Part shown: in pieces, positions 11,468-23,276 of the stretch
Layout of the letters: every line of letters starts with the position of its first letter
How positions within the stretch are numbered: position 1 is the stretch's first letter
Assembly: GCA_037349105.1 (NCBI GenBank)
Contig: JAYJMM010000123.1
Location: forward strand, 1,860,001-1,924,000
Direction of reading: 5' to 3'
DNA: 64,000 bases
DNA from: Limnomonas spitsbergensis
Taxonomy: Eukaryota > Chlorophyta > Chlorophyceae > Chlamydomonadales
Program-made: the position numbers and the translations under genes
Notes under the pieces: generated by a model
What the model was told of the DNA's origin: nothing
Databases searched by the model: none
The model's input: the letters and a program-made list of their open reading frames with translations, nothing else

Positions 11468-14400
11468 ATGATCTCCGGAATGATGGCCTCCGATGTCTCG
11501 ATGTCCATCTCAAATTGCGATATCAGCAACGGCGTCGTCGCCCCTATGGCTTCTCGGGATTCCTTTTGCAACAGGTATCCCATTCAGCTCGAGGGCGACA
11601 GCAGGCTGCACGAGACCGAACATGAGACTCTATCCCTTTGGGACATGGCAGAAGACCTATGCGCCGATGACGGCGTCATGTCGGACCTACCCATCGTGCA
11701 GCAGCAGGACATCGAGGAGGCTTGGAGCATTTTAATGGAGCCCCATCCCCACGAATTCCATTGCAGCACAGGCTTGGAACGTGAGTCCATATCATTCGAT
11801 TCGCAAGTGGGGCATTTATAATGCGTGGGGACGCAACGGAGCAGCCTGCTACCGAGTGGCCCTGGGGCCACCATCCCATACCAGCATTACACTGCATAGT
11901 TTAGGTTGCCTCAGCCGCAATTCAGCTACAGCATGGCCTACGACTCGGGGGCCCATGCAGCAATGCTTTGCTGCATGGGCCATCGTTCGTAGGCCGATCA
12001 ATTGGTCCCCATCAGCCCAGTGGTGGCAGGGGGCCCAGCGGCCTGCTTGAGGTAGCCTTGTGCGCACTAAAATAAATACTGGCCACTTTGCCACCACAGT
12101 TGTACAGTGTACTGGTATGTAGACATACCTTCTTTCTCGCTCAGAGAGCGATTGTGTAGGTGCACAGCATTGTGCGCCAATTGTCCAGATCGTTGTACAG
12201 TATGGCATCCCATAAAGAGGCTAATGAGCTTCCATCCCAGCTTCCATCCCTCATTCCTAAAGGGATGTGCGGTGATGCATGCCCTTCAGTCTTTAATTTA
12301 GTGTGCACCTCACGACCTTGGGGGGCGGCGGCGATACCACCATGCCGTTCCCCCTGATGAGCACGGATTACCTGGCCACTGGCCATGGCCACAGAATAGT
12401 GGACAGTGGGCTGAATGGGGGTCCGCCGTGTGTTACATGGCACTGTACCTGTGTGAACTGGCACTGCATGATTAATTGCTTTGTATCCCACGTTGTGTCC
12501 TGTGGCCTGTCACCCTGCACCCCTGCCCGTGTGTAGACCGGCCTCAGCTCCTGTCCTGGATGCCCTTCCCTCGTGTGTGAAGACACACGTCCTCTGCGTC
12601 CCTTGACAAGCGCCTCTTGACGTAGATGTTCTGCCGTCGCGTGTGAAAACGTGTTGATTAATATCAAAGCAGTCAAGCAGCATGTACGGATGAACAAATC
12701 GATATGGCATAAGGATAAAGGATCCCTACTGGTGCTTCATAATTTTAGGGCTTGGAACCCTCAAACCCTACTCATACCCTTCACCCCTGTACCATACAGA
12801 ACACCAGTACCCTATACTCTACTTTTGTATTGTCATTTGTTTGCACGTGCTTAGTGCTTGCTGCACACTATCACTGCTTGCTGAATGTCTGTCTTTTCTC
12901 CGGTGATGCCCTTAGGAAATGTGACCCTGGAGGTTATGACTGATGTGGCCAATGCAGTGATGGGTGCAAGCGGGTACAGGTGCGAGCAATCAAATTGGAT
13001 GGGTTGCGCGGTGATGGGATTGTTCTAGCTGGTGATTGCGAGTGTGTTGGCTGAGGTTGCCCTACACGGCTGCGTCTTGGTTTCCGCATCGGTATCTTCG
13101 CGATATTAGTTTCCTTTCTCTCTGCTTTTCTTGTCTGCTTGACCCCTGCCTTCAAATTGAGTCCGAAAGAGGATACTATAATAAAGGCAATTGGGGTGCA
13201 TGTCCTATGAGCACTAGTGAATGCACCCTGAGTGATGTGGTGCATGTGCGTGCTGTGAGTGAGCCACTCAGGTAGGGCCTGCAAGTCACTGCTTAATTTA
13301 GGGTGCTTGAGCTACACTTCAGGTGCATCACGGCCTGCGGCCGGGTTGGTCTGTTGCAGATAGCCCTAATTTGGGGGCCACTGGCCATAGCCCATAGGTC
13401 AGTCAAGGCTTGGTTCCATCAGCACAGTGGTGGCTGCCCAGCGGCCTACCAGAGGCGGTCTCGTGTGCACTAAAAGGCTGGCTGGGACAACCTCGTTTGC
13501 AGTATTTGATACCTCGTCTGATCTACAACCCGTTTGACAAGCATGATGAATTGAGGACAAACTGTCTGTCCTCAATCCATCACGTTTGTCACAAGCGCGT
13601 GCATGTCCCTCCCCCCTCCCCCTTGCCTGCTGTTTCCTCATGCTGTTTACTCGTCGTGCTGTATACATCTTACACATGTTGCATCATCCACGACCTTTGA
13701 TTCAATCTGCCATCTGATGGCGTACTGCTGCACTGAAAAGTTTCAAGATGATCCAATGGTTCACGTCCTGATGCATCCTCCTTGATTTGTGCTAAAATAA
13801 GCCATCAGATGGAGGACTGCTGCGCTCAAAAGCTTGAAAGCATCGACATAATTCACTTCATTAGGTTTTTCTATCCCTCCAGGTGGTTGTGTAAATGCTG
13901 ACAGAACACCCCGTCATGGATGAAGAGTCCCATCTTAGCCAGTCCCTGTGTGCAGGGTGACCGACCTTGTCCACGCCCTGGAGCTGGTTGACCTCAACCA
14001 GGATGGCGTTATTGACCAGTGAGTGGGGCAGGGGGGAAGATGACCCAAGGATAGCTCTATGGCTGCAAGGTTATTATTAGCGGGCTGCACGGCGGTTGGG
14101 ACCCCACCTGGACTGGACTTATGCCGATAGCACAAGCAGCATGGTTGGATATACCTGGGGCCTGCGGCCGGAGGCAGGAGTGTAGCTGAGCTGTAGATGG
14201 GCTGCAGCTGAGTAGTGAGAACATGGAAGCTGCAGATCCTGAGTCAGGGTGTGGGGAAGGGGGCTGAAAGCGCCAGGGGGGCGGCAAGGGTGCAGGTGTT
14301 TAGCCAGAGGGAGGGTAAGAGTGGAGATATTTTACAATGAAGTGGGTAAAAAGGTAGATATTGTACTAGGGAGGAGAGGGCACGCCTTGTACGGTTGCTG

Positions 14401-17400
14401 CAATGGCTGAACTCTCTTTCTGCGCAAAGTTCCAGGTAATGTGTCAAGGTTAGTGCTAGGGTTTAGGGTGTAGCCCTAGCCTTCAATCCTCAACCCTAAG
14501 CTCTAAATCCATTGCGCAGCTACGAGTTCCAGATCTACATGTCACAAATGTGCCGCACGGCGTCCCTTCAGCCGGATTTCTCTGTGTGCCGCGCATATCC
14601 ATTGCATGCTTCCAGCGACTGGCCTGAGGATTCTTGCGCTGCCAAAGATCATCCTGGAAACCCTGCCGGAATGGTGAGAAATTCTACGCTTTGCAGGGGC
14701 TTGAGGGTTACCTCAACATCAATTAAAAAGAGGGGAATGTGCAGCATGGGCCGAGAGGCCAAGCTTGCACTTATACTACGATTATCGCCGGAACAGAAAG
14801 AAGGATGCTGGAGGCTTACTTTTGAAGGAAAGCAAGAAAGCTACGGCCCCTCTGGGCAGGGGCGCGCCAGATAGGAAAGCAGTGCAGCATGGGCTGAGGC
14901 CACGTCCGGCCTTTCTGGTCATAACTGTCTGGGGAAGGGTCCGATGGGCCCCCAAGGTGCTCTGCTACTGCCTTTTTTACGGTAGAGGGCTCATGTCCAG
15001 TGATAAGTCCAGATTGGATGCGCTGAGCTGGTTCTGATGGATGTTTGGACATGGTGTTGCTCCAGACAGCAGGGCTCCTGTACTATTTGTGAGCATGGGT
15101 CCTGAACTATGAACCAGCGAGCGCCCCAGATTGGTCACCTGGAGCTGTCCAAGCTCCTAATGTTGTGCTGCATGTGCATATGGTGTATGTTCTAGAAATC
15201 AAGGCCTCTTTGTGGTATGTGATGGCGGAGCGTCAGAGACTCGTAGCCCTTCTAATTGAACCTGCCCTCCCTCCCATGGATCGGCGGCCTGAAGCTTTGT
15301 GATAACTTATGTTGTTTCACGCAGGAGGAGATCCTGGTGTTATACTGCATGTCGGCGGCATGAAGCTGTACGAGAACTAATATTCTTCAACGCGTGAGGC
15401 AATGCTGATTTTACTGCAGATTGGCGGCATGAAGCTGTACGAGATGCTCATGCTGTACCGCATGAGGGTCGTGACGAGGCGCCAAGTGGCAGAGGTCAGT
15501 GGTGGTTCTGCAGGGACGCTGTGTCGTTTTGTGCCACTGTTTATTTCAGGGTGCTACAGCTACACTTCAGCTGCAATCCGGCCTGTGGCCAGCAGGCTTT
15601 GGTGCAGGAAACACTGTTGCAAGCCGCCAGCCGTAGAGTGGTCAAGGTATGGTTCAAATGGGCCCAGTGATGGCCGCTTGGCAGCCCCCCAAAGGTAATA
15701 TGGTGTGCTCTAACATAAATACTGTATACAAGTTTGTGGCTTTGCCCCCCTTTTTCGACTCCCCTCCCCGGGCCAAGAAAAATATGAGACCAGTTTTGGA
15801 AAGCTCTCATAAAGGTTTACAAAGTTGGAGAATGGGGTGTTTTCAGTTCTAATTCCCCCCCCCTCGCGATTACTTTAGTGTAAACGATTCTCAATGAAAT
15901 GTTATCAATGAAGAGTTATGGATGGGGAGCTCCTGATGGGTCAAGGGCTGCAGTGTTGTTTTGGGGGGGGCTTGCTGCAGTTCAGCTACATTTGAATAAC
16001 CTGCCTGGCCTTTGGCCAGAGGCCACATGCGCAGCCAGCCTTGCTACGTAAGCCTATGCCTGTAGGCCTGAGGAAATTTGATCCCAATCAGGCCTGAGGC
16101 AGCCGCGGGGCGGTCCGCCAAACGTGGACTCCTGGTCGGAAAAATTACACCACGGGTAGGGTGCAACTAAGACGAGCACGCCGTAGGTTCCATGTCGGTC
16201 GATGGCCCTTTGTTTCCATCCTGTCTCCCGTCTCTCAACGCATTTCTATCCCACAGGCCACCATCCGCAAGCAGTCTCACCAGCGCTCGAGCGTCACATT
16301 CGCGATGGACGGCGAGCAGCCATTGCTGGAGAGAGACAATCACGACTGCGGCGGTGGCGCGGACGCCGCCAATCAGGAGACAATGGAGGCGGGCCGCACA
16401 TTGTTAGAGGCAGCGGAGTCACCCAGGCCGTCGCCCTTCAATATGCGGGGGGCGGGACCGAGTGCGAGGAACGCAGGATGCGGCGGCGGCAGGCCTGCGG
16501 CTTGCTGTCTGGACAGGCCGTCGCCGAAGGCTGCAACCCGCAAGAGCATCGCGTTCAGGTCATAAGCAGCCCCTCCTCCCCCCCCGCCACACTGCACACA
16601 AGCTCCTCACTTCCGACTGATGTCCTGTCAAGGTTTCGGTTACCAAAAAATGTCGGCTTTTGTGGGCATGCCATATTACGCCTGAACCTCTGGACGCAGC
16701 CTCTCTTTGGACATGGCTAGGGTATAATTAGCCCCGCATACATTTACATTTATTAAACCCTGCCCGATCTTTCGTATCTGCACACGCCAACCCACAGGCA
16801 GCACTCTTTACCTGGGGCTGGGAACAGCGCCCCGTCCTCAGCTGGCCTGCCAGGCCCTGCCCTTTTGCCCACTGGAAATGCGACAGGGTCACCATTGGCA
16901 GTGTCCAGGTGCGGGCCTCGATCAATATTAATTAATTAATATTGATCAATATTAATCATTATTTTTCCACATTTGTTGCAATCGTTTGAACCAACTTCTC
17001 CCATTTGCTCCGATTGTTTACCATTTTCCTCATGCTTGGACCTCTCGTTACCGGTATGGTATCAATCGATGCATAACATCTGTCCAAATTTTGCTGTCTT
17101 TATTCCTGGTTCAATTGCTTTACAAAACAGGCGTTCAATTAATTTGATTTCATATGTATGCATACCGGTGCACATGCCTTGGGGGAGAATAGCTGGCTTC
17201 CAGCGGAAAGGAATCCGCCCCCTGAATGCATGCCTTGCCTGAGAACCAGTATGTGAAGCTCGGGTATCGCGGTCAGGTTCATTATTTATGATCAATCCCG
17301 ACCCCTGTACCCTGTACCCTGAACCCTCTTGCAGGCCTGGCTCGGGCATGCGAGGCGGTTTGTCGATACAGCTGACTTCTTCGGGCCGCCTCAACTCCCT

Positions 17401-19114
17401 GCCGCTGATTGACAGCCCGCGGGGCAGCACTGGTGGGGGTGACCTGCTCTTCAGCGGTTTGAGGCGCAGCGCAGCGACCACCACCGCCATGGGCGCGGAG
17501 CACCTGCTAAGCAGCGCCCCTGCTTCCCCTGGTGTGTTTGCCCGCTCCGTCTTCTCCTTCAAGGGCCTATTCGGTGGCGGAAGGCCCACACCCCGTACCG
17601 GGGTCACTCGCTCCGCGTCGTCTTTTACAGGCTCGTTGAGCGGCACGCCTGTGTCTCCGAGTGCGGCGACCCGCTCTGCCTCATCCTTCACAGGCGGGCG
17701 CCCGTCGCCGGGGCTGTTGTCGCAGGTAAGGCACTGCAGCAGACAATTTCGAAGGCTTACAAAACAGTGCTTCAAGATACCAAATTCAAATTGCAGGTCT
17801 CTGAACTTGCTTTTTCTGTACTTCTTTTTTGCTGGGTTCTGAAGGGTGCGCTTACCCGGCACACCGCTCACTTCAAATAGGATTTTGCCCCAGCCAGGCA
17901 CCAACCACACTGCCTTCCTCAGAATCAGGGCCTTCAGGTCATTTATCATCTTTGAGTTTGCTCACTTTTAGGGTTTGGGCGACAAGCTTTACATTTATGA
18001 AGTTAAAAAGGAGGAAGGGTTTTAGGGTTTGTTGCAGAACCCTTGCCCCGATGCTGAGGCTGACGAAGAGTGGCCCAAAAAGCCACAACACATTTATATC
18101 AGCGTGCCCAGCTGCAATTCTGATACATCACAGTCTACGGCCAAGGAGGCCCGATTCAGCAGGCCCTGCCACCGGCCATGGGCTGGTCAAGGTTTTGTCC
18201 CTATCGCCCCAGTGGTCGCCGGGCGGCCCCCGAAAGGTGGTCTGGCGGGAGCTAAAATAAACACTGGCAATGGCTGCAAATCCTTTGAATGAGCTCAATG
18301 CTTGCAAATTTATCTCCTCACACATCAAATATGGGTGTACTGCCTGCTCACCAAAAATATGAATGTACTGCCCGCTGGCAGTTCGAATTCAGACTGACCA
18401 CAGGAAACAGAGTTTCTGATCAGGGCCCAGGTCGATGGTCCTTTGTATCTGGCTGGCTAGCCGTATCATGTGGCCTCCCCATGTCCTACCTCTGTTTGCC
18501 CGCAACAGCTGTGCCATCTGCTTGGCCAGGCTCGCAAGGGTAATCAAGGCTGATGCAATTGTGACTCAGGCTTCTAAGGAAATTCTGCTAGTCAACAACA
18601 CTTGACCCCCACCCCTCGTCCCAATGGGCCACCCAATGCCGCCTTCTTAGAAATCTGTTATCAGTCTTTCGATCATGCCCGCCCTACTTCTCTGCAGTGC
18701 TGTCATCAAGCATCCAACCTGTCTCCCGGCCCGCGGTCGTCGTCGCCCTTCTCCTCGAGCAGCCGCTGCTCCAACAAGCAAGGACCACAGCTGCAACCGC
18801 AGCCGCCGCAGCGGCCCATGTCGGCTGGACGTTGCCCAGGTCGGCTGGGAAGCTCCTTGCCGCTGGCGCTGCAGAGCGGCAGCGGGGCAACGGGGCAGCA
18901 GCGGGCGGGCGGCAGCAGGGCATCCTCGCCATCCTTCCTGAGGTCCATCAAGTGGGGCATCAATGCGAAGAGGGAGGATGCTGACTGGCTGGTAGCCAAG
19001 CCATGCACGCATGTGCCGCACCCGCCGCCTCCCGATTCATCACCGGGCGCACCCCACCCCCAGAGCTCGTTGCGCCCAGCGACTCGCCAGCAGAGCCGCA
19101 GGGCATACGCCTGA
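11468..19114 (+). CDS. EF-hand protein with long Ser/Pro/Gly-rich C-terminal region
   Basis: I do not recognise the whole protein. Eight exons join in phase: 11468-11780, 12916-12973, 13956-14018, 14520-14673, 15420-15494, 16257-16558, 17335-17725 and 18698-19114 (590 residues). An acidic N terminus (SLWDMAEDLCADDG) leads to one canonical EF-hand loop, DLNQDGVIDHYE, starting near residue 136 and split between exons 3 and 4: Asp1, Asn3, Asp5, Gly6, Ile8 and Glu12 are all present, so calcium binding is likely. A basic helix (YEMLMLYRMRVVTRRQ) and QPLLERD follow. The last half is low complexity, with twin RSASSFTG motifs and poly-Ser and Pro runs. No signal peptide or membrane segment is seen. 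An extra exon starting near 18038 (NPCPDAEADEEW) is possible. A calcium-regulated scaffold or signalling role is inference. The EF-hand exons are firm; the tail exons are less so. Confidence 0.75.
11899..12077 (+). repeat. MITE-like dispersed repeat, copy in EF-hand gene intron 1
   Basis: Full-length member of a family that starts with TTTAGGGTGCT-like sequence, passes through CAGCTACA, GGCCTGCGGCC and CCCATCAGCCCAGTGGTGG, and ends with TGTGCACTAAAATAAA. Here the end is TGCGCACTAAAATAAA. Confidence 0.8.
13298..13475 (+). repeat. MITE-like dispersed repeat, copy in EF-hand gene intron 2
   Basis: Starts TTAGGGTGCTTGAGCT and ends GTGTGCACTAAAA, with the internal GGCCTGCGGCC and CAGTGGTGGCTGCCCAGC blocks. 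The near-mirrored ends (TTTTAG.GTGC against GCAC.TAAAA) suggest short terminal inverted repeats. Confidence 0.8.
14085..14225 (-). repeat. MITE-like dispersed repeat, reverse partial copy
   Basis: Reverse-oriented fragment with GCCTGCGGCCGGAGGCAGG and CAAGCAGCATGG blocks, in intron 3 of the EF-hand gene. Confidence 0.6.
15270..15440 (+). repeat. Three degenerate tandem copies of an exon head (EF-hand gene exon 5)
   Basis: The string GGCGGCATGAAGCTGTACGAG opens the true exon 5 at 15420-15494. Earlier copies stand at about 15281 (GGCGGCCTGAAGCTT) and 15352 (GGCGGCATGAAGCTG), spaced about 70 bp, each preceded by a T-rich acceptor-like stretch. The earlier copies run into stop codons within a few triplets. 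Confidence 0.7.
15545..15723 (+). repeat. MITE-like dispersed repeat, copy in EF-hand gene intron 5
   Basis: Starts TTCAGGGTGCTACAGCT and ends GTGTGCTCTAACATAAA. It lies about 50 bp after the exon 5 donor. Confidence 0.8.
15965..16130 (+). repeat. MITE-like dispersed repeat, decayed partial copy
   Basis: Keeps CAGTTCAGCTACA, GCCTGGCCTTTGGCCAG and GATCCCAATCAGGC blocks but neither end. Confidence 0.5.
16920..16947. repeat. Perfect 28-bp AT-rich palindrome
   Basis: Self-complementary from the GATC at 16920 to the GATC at 16947, with centre TTAATTAA. It lies in intron 6 of the EF-hand gene and could form a cruciform. Confidence 0.85.
18095..18268 (+). repeat. MITE-like dispersed repeat, copy in EF-hand gene intron 7
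   Basis: Holds CAGCTGCAATTC, GGTCAAGGTTTTGTCCC, CCCAGTGGTCGCC and ends GGAGCTAAAATAAACAC. Confidence 0.75.
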
Positions 19115-20055
19115 GGAGGGAGGAGTTAGCACACAAGCGAGGGCTGACAACAAGGGCAATGCTCACATGGCTCCGTTGGTAATGCCTACCTGGGGCATGC
19201 CAGTCTGTATTGCAATATTCGCCTTGCTCAGCAGGGCTTGCCTTCCCGGGCATGCATGCACGCAGTATTATGCCTTCCTCAGTGGGCCTTGTGCCTTCCA
19301 ACAGCGTGCTTTATCCAGTGTAGTGCAGGACATGCCCTACTGGCCTACCTGAAAAGGGCATAGCTCTTCAGACGCACTATGGCACTGGATCATTCTTAGG
19401 GGGGGGGGGACTGGCTTCAAGCAAGGTGGCGCTAATCGGAGCACTCATCGGAGGCTTTGCCCGTTAAGCATGTATGTATTGCTGAGCACAGCTTCCTTGG
19501 TGATGACGGGTGGATCATCACCCGTAGCTGTCACACACAGGCGTAATGCAATTAATAGAGCCGTGACGGCTAGCCAGACTGGCCCTCATTCATGGAATTT
19601 TTTCATACCGATATGCAACTGACGTTTCATTTCATGCCGTTTTTCATCATATCACTACTTGCTTTCAAATGTTAATTTGAGAGCCTAAGGCAATAACTAT
19701 ACAGCCAAGGGCAGTGGACAGCTCTGTCCAGTGTCGTTTTTGAAGTATCAATATTGCGTGTTTATTTTATATTCATCCTGTTACTAACTAGTCCACAGAG
19801 ACTGCGCAGTAGCAGATATCTGCTGTGATCTACCCACCTACTGTCAGAGGCGGTAGTTTGTCACCCGCTACTTCCGCCGTAGCATGTTCTCCGTCCTCTC
19901 CAGCATCTCACCGGCAAGTCTTTATTTGGCGGACACCTCCATGTTATCACACACCCTGCAAGTGCCCTCCTGCGGTACTTTTATCCCGGTGGCTGTCTAT
20001 CTTCACTTTCATTTTGTTTTTCGTGATGCCAAGAGTGTCTTGCTTCAGTGGCTTC

Positions 20056-20308
20056 CTGCAGACAAGCCCGCTTACTTTTGTTCCTGCAGGCAAGCCCGCT
20101 TGCTTTTATCTCTGCAGGCAAGCCCGCTTACTTGTATCCCTGCAGGCAAGCCCGCTTGATTTCATTCCTGCAGGCAAGCCCGCTTACTTGTATCCCTGCT
20201 GGCAAGCCCGCTTACTTGAATTCTTGCAGGCAAGCCCGCTAACTTCATCCCTGCCAGCAAGCCCGCTTTCTTTCATTCCTGCAGGCAAGCCCGCTGTCTT
20301 TCATACAT
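20056..20308. repeat. 28-bp tandem array, nine units
   Basis: Nine head-to-tail units beginning CTGCAGGCAAGCCCGCTTAC followed by eight variable T-rich bases; one unit is 27 bp. The fixed core and variable short end recall a CRISPR repeat only superficially: there is no spacer of repeat length. Confidence 0.9.
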
Positions 20309-21559
20309 TCCCAATGTGCTAGCTCAGTGTTTGGGCTCATGCTCCTAGTACCTATATCAGTCTATACAAATGGCTGTATGTTTAGGCACTGGTACTAGTA
20401 TCCTGGTCACATCTGATGAGAGCATAGTGCACATCTAAATTCTGCTGTCGATAAATTATTTCACCTGCAGGCTGGTCTTATCTTCACCCAGGCTTTGCTG
20501 TTCCCTTCACCTCCCCTCACCCCCCATGAGGCTGGATTTATTTTTTTTCCCTTAAAAGTTTGGCCTTTTTAAATGTGGATGCTTTTCCGCATCCGCTGAA
20601 TCAGAAATTGACTGTGGAGGATCCTATATTTGTTTGTTAACGGTAACCCGCTTTCTTTGAGATGTGAAAGCGTTTTGCTTTTTATTTGTTGCTGCCATGC
20701 CTGGTCTTTGGCTTCACACATGCTTCTGGCTTTGTGACGTAGATTTTATTTATGCCTGGGCTACTTGGCCTGAAGCATGTTTCCGGCTTTGGTGACGTGC
20801 ACTTTGCTGTGCTGATTGCGTGGCTGTTAGCTTCGTGTTAGTGAAGTGTTCGATTTTCTGATGAGGAAAACCGGTAATATAACTTCAATACTAGCGACCA
20901 GCTGCACAATGAGCCAACCAACCGCATACATCTAACATCCTTGGGCCTGCATTGCAGCAGCAGGGTCGGGGTTAAAAATTGATGGCTACATGTGACAGGC
21001 TAATGATATCTCCATGACTTATCCGGGATGCTGGTTATATTTGTGTTACTTTCAATAGATGTGAATCAATGACGTGCGTCGCTACCGGTTTGCAGATGAA
21101 TGACCTGGTATCTTTCAGTTGATTCCTAAATTATTATTCTCCAGCAACCACCCATCGTGAATGTACTGAGGTGCCGTGCAAATTCTCTTCTTCCGCTGGT
21201 ACTGCCAGGATAAAGCGGGTTCGCTAAGCAGCAATCCACTGGGTAGCCTCTGGGAAATCTGGAATGAGCCCCTCTGTCAATCCACTGTAGTTGAATCATG
21301 GCTAGGATAACTTTCCGATAAATTTTCAGACACGTTGATGAACAGGTAGTGGGGACGATGCCAATGGAATGGCTGACCACGACCAGATTGTTTTTCAATA
21401 AATAAACGCTGCTCAGTACAGCTTGGGCGGCGACTATATTTAGGTATTAGACATTGGCATAAAAGGTTGAGAGGGTGTAGAGCGGGCGTATGATAAGCTG
21501 ACTACTAAATGCAGAGTTGTTGGGACATCCATGCATAAGCATTTAGCATCAGGGGTTGT

Positions 21560-21735
21560 TTTAGAGTGCGTTGGTAACATGCAGGAACATCACAGCCGCA
21601 GGGTCCTAGTGCAGGAAGGTTGCTGCTACTTGTCTAACTGGCTTTAGGCCAATCAAGGTTGTATCCCCATCGCACCAGTCGTGGCTGCCCAGCAGCCCGT
21701 CAAATGTGGTCTGATATGCACTGAAATGAACTGAC
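21560..21735 (+). repeat. MITE-like dispersed repeat, intergenic copy
   Basis: Starts TTTTAGAGTGCGTTGG, passes GCCAATCAAGGTTG, CCCATCGCACCAGTCGTGG, and ends GATATGCACTGAAATGAA. Confidence 0.75.
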
Positions 21736-22828
21736 GAGCATCTGAAACCTAAAGCACAGGAGGCTGATACAGAATTACAGAGGCGCTCGTGTGCAGTGTC
21801 TGCAGTCGCAACCATAAAAAGCCTGACAAAGCGGCTGCGAGACAAAGCATAAGGGCAGGAAATGCCGACGTACCGTAAAACCACTTAGGGTTCGCGCCCC
21901 CCCCCCCAAAAAACATTTTTCCCCGTCGCGCACCACCAAAAAAAATCGGCCGCGCAGCGCCAATTTTGGGGATTTAATTTCACACCGCGCAGGAGTTGTT
22001 ACAGGCAACTGACCGGCTCTTCGCGCATCGATTACGGCGGAAACCTGAGTTCAAATACGCACACCGCTGATTTTTGAATTAATATTAGCGCGCAGCATGT
22101 CCGCACACCCCAATCATTAATTAATTATGAGCGATGTCTGGGAGATTCTACGGTAGTCTCGGGCCTGGCAGCGCGCACGGGACACCGCAGCCACCGTCCC
22201 TGCAGCCGCAGCTGCGGTCAGCATTTAGCGGTAACATGAACACAATACATCCTGAGTAACGCCGAACCAGAGTTATAAGAAGCTGTGGGCCCAATCAACT
22301 GCCAGAGTGTGACCAGCAGCTAGCATTCCTTAGCCCCAGGAAGCCTAAAAACCTGGACCCAAAACCCTGTCCCACTGCAGCCCACCTGGATGTTGGAGCA
22401 CGCCATGAGGTCCAGGTTCGTCAAGAAGGAGCAATTCAAAAGGGGTGACACATCCGTGCAATCATTGTAAGCTACGATGAGGTCCTTCATCAACCCCCGC
22501 ATGACGCTAGGGGGGATAGGTCAACTGCCTTGTAACACAAGGTCAGATCCAGGACCTGCGTTTCATTGAATGCAAGGTTTTGACTGATTCAGTAAGTATT
22601 CGAACAACGTTAAGGCTTCTTGCACAAAGTGTGATATAAGAGAGAGAGAGGCATCACAAGGTGCTCGGACATAGAGAGACGGGGAAAGGTAGCTAGCGAG
22701 CCATCCAACCAGCCGCGGACAAAACATGCACGACAGGGCCTCGTTCAAAACAAACCTGACTGGATTTCTCAGAGATACAAAAAAGAACTAGTTGAAAAAG
22801 GGGTTTCATTACCCCGGGAAGCAGTGTC

Positions 22829-23068
22829 GGAAGCAGACCAGCCTTCCTCCCTTGGGGTGTAAGAAGCAAACCAGCCTGCCTCCTTTGGGGTGTAAGGAGC
22901 AAACCAGCCTTCCTCCCTTGGGGTGTAAGAAGCAAACCAGCCTTCCTCCTTTGAGGTGTAAGCAGCAAAACAGCCTTCCTCCTTTGAAGTGTAAGAAGCA
23001 ATTCAGCCTTCCTCCTTTGAAGTGTAAGAAGCAAACCAGCCTCCTCCCTTGGGGTGTAAGAAGCAAAG
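22829..23068. repeat. 33-bp tandem array in intron 2 of the F-box/LRR locus
   Basis: Seven units of 33 bp (11 codons), marked by GTGTAAGAAGCAAACCAGCC and CTTCCTCC; GTGTAA recurs at about 33-bp steps from 22856 to 23053. Because the unit is a multiple of three, open frames run through it on both strands. Confidence 0.9.
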
Positions 23069-23118
23069 AAACAGTGCAGCGCGGGGCACTGTGGCCATTT
23101 CTCCTGTCCTTTCATCAG

Positions 23119-23276
23119 TGCTAATTTAATGCAATTCAGCTGAACTTCAGCAACATCCCGGCCTGCAACCGAGGGTCCCTGACACAGCATGCTTGCTGCT
23201 TGGGCCGCTGACCGTGTTCCGATCATGATCCTGGCCGGTCCTTAAAGGTGGTCAGGTGTGCACGACAAATAAAACT
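23119..23276 (+). repeat. MITE-like dispersed repeat, copy in LRR intron 2
   Basis: Contains CAATTCAGCTGAACTTCAGC, CCCGGCCTGCAACC and GGTGGTCAGGTGTGCAC, and ends with AAATAAAACT. It lies antisense to the host locus. Confidence 0.75.

Larger units (their letters stand above)
19115..22385. other. Gene-free stretch between the EF-hand and F-box/LRR loci
   Basis: No convincing exon on either strand. It contains the 28-bp tandem array (20056-20308), one MITE-like repeat copy (21560-21735) and otherwise unique, AT-leaning sequence. Further 3' exons of the leftward LRR locus would be expected at about 21900-22385, but no leucine-rich pattern is visible there. Confidence 0.45.

Noticed and set aside
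17062..17949. 295-codon open frame on the minus strand
   Set aside because: It is the shadow of EF-hand gene exon 7, whose sense frame joins its neighbours in phase.
20056..20308. CRISPR-like regular array
   Set aside because: Units are directly adjacent with only about eight variable bases, with no real spacers, in a eukaryotic nuclear context.
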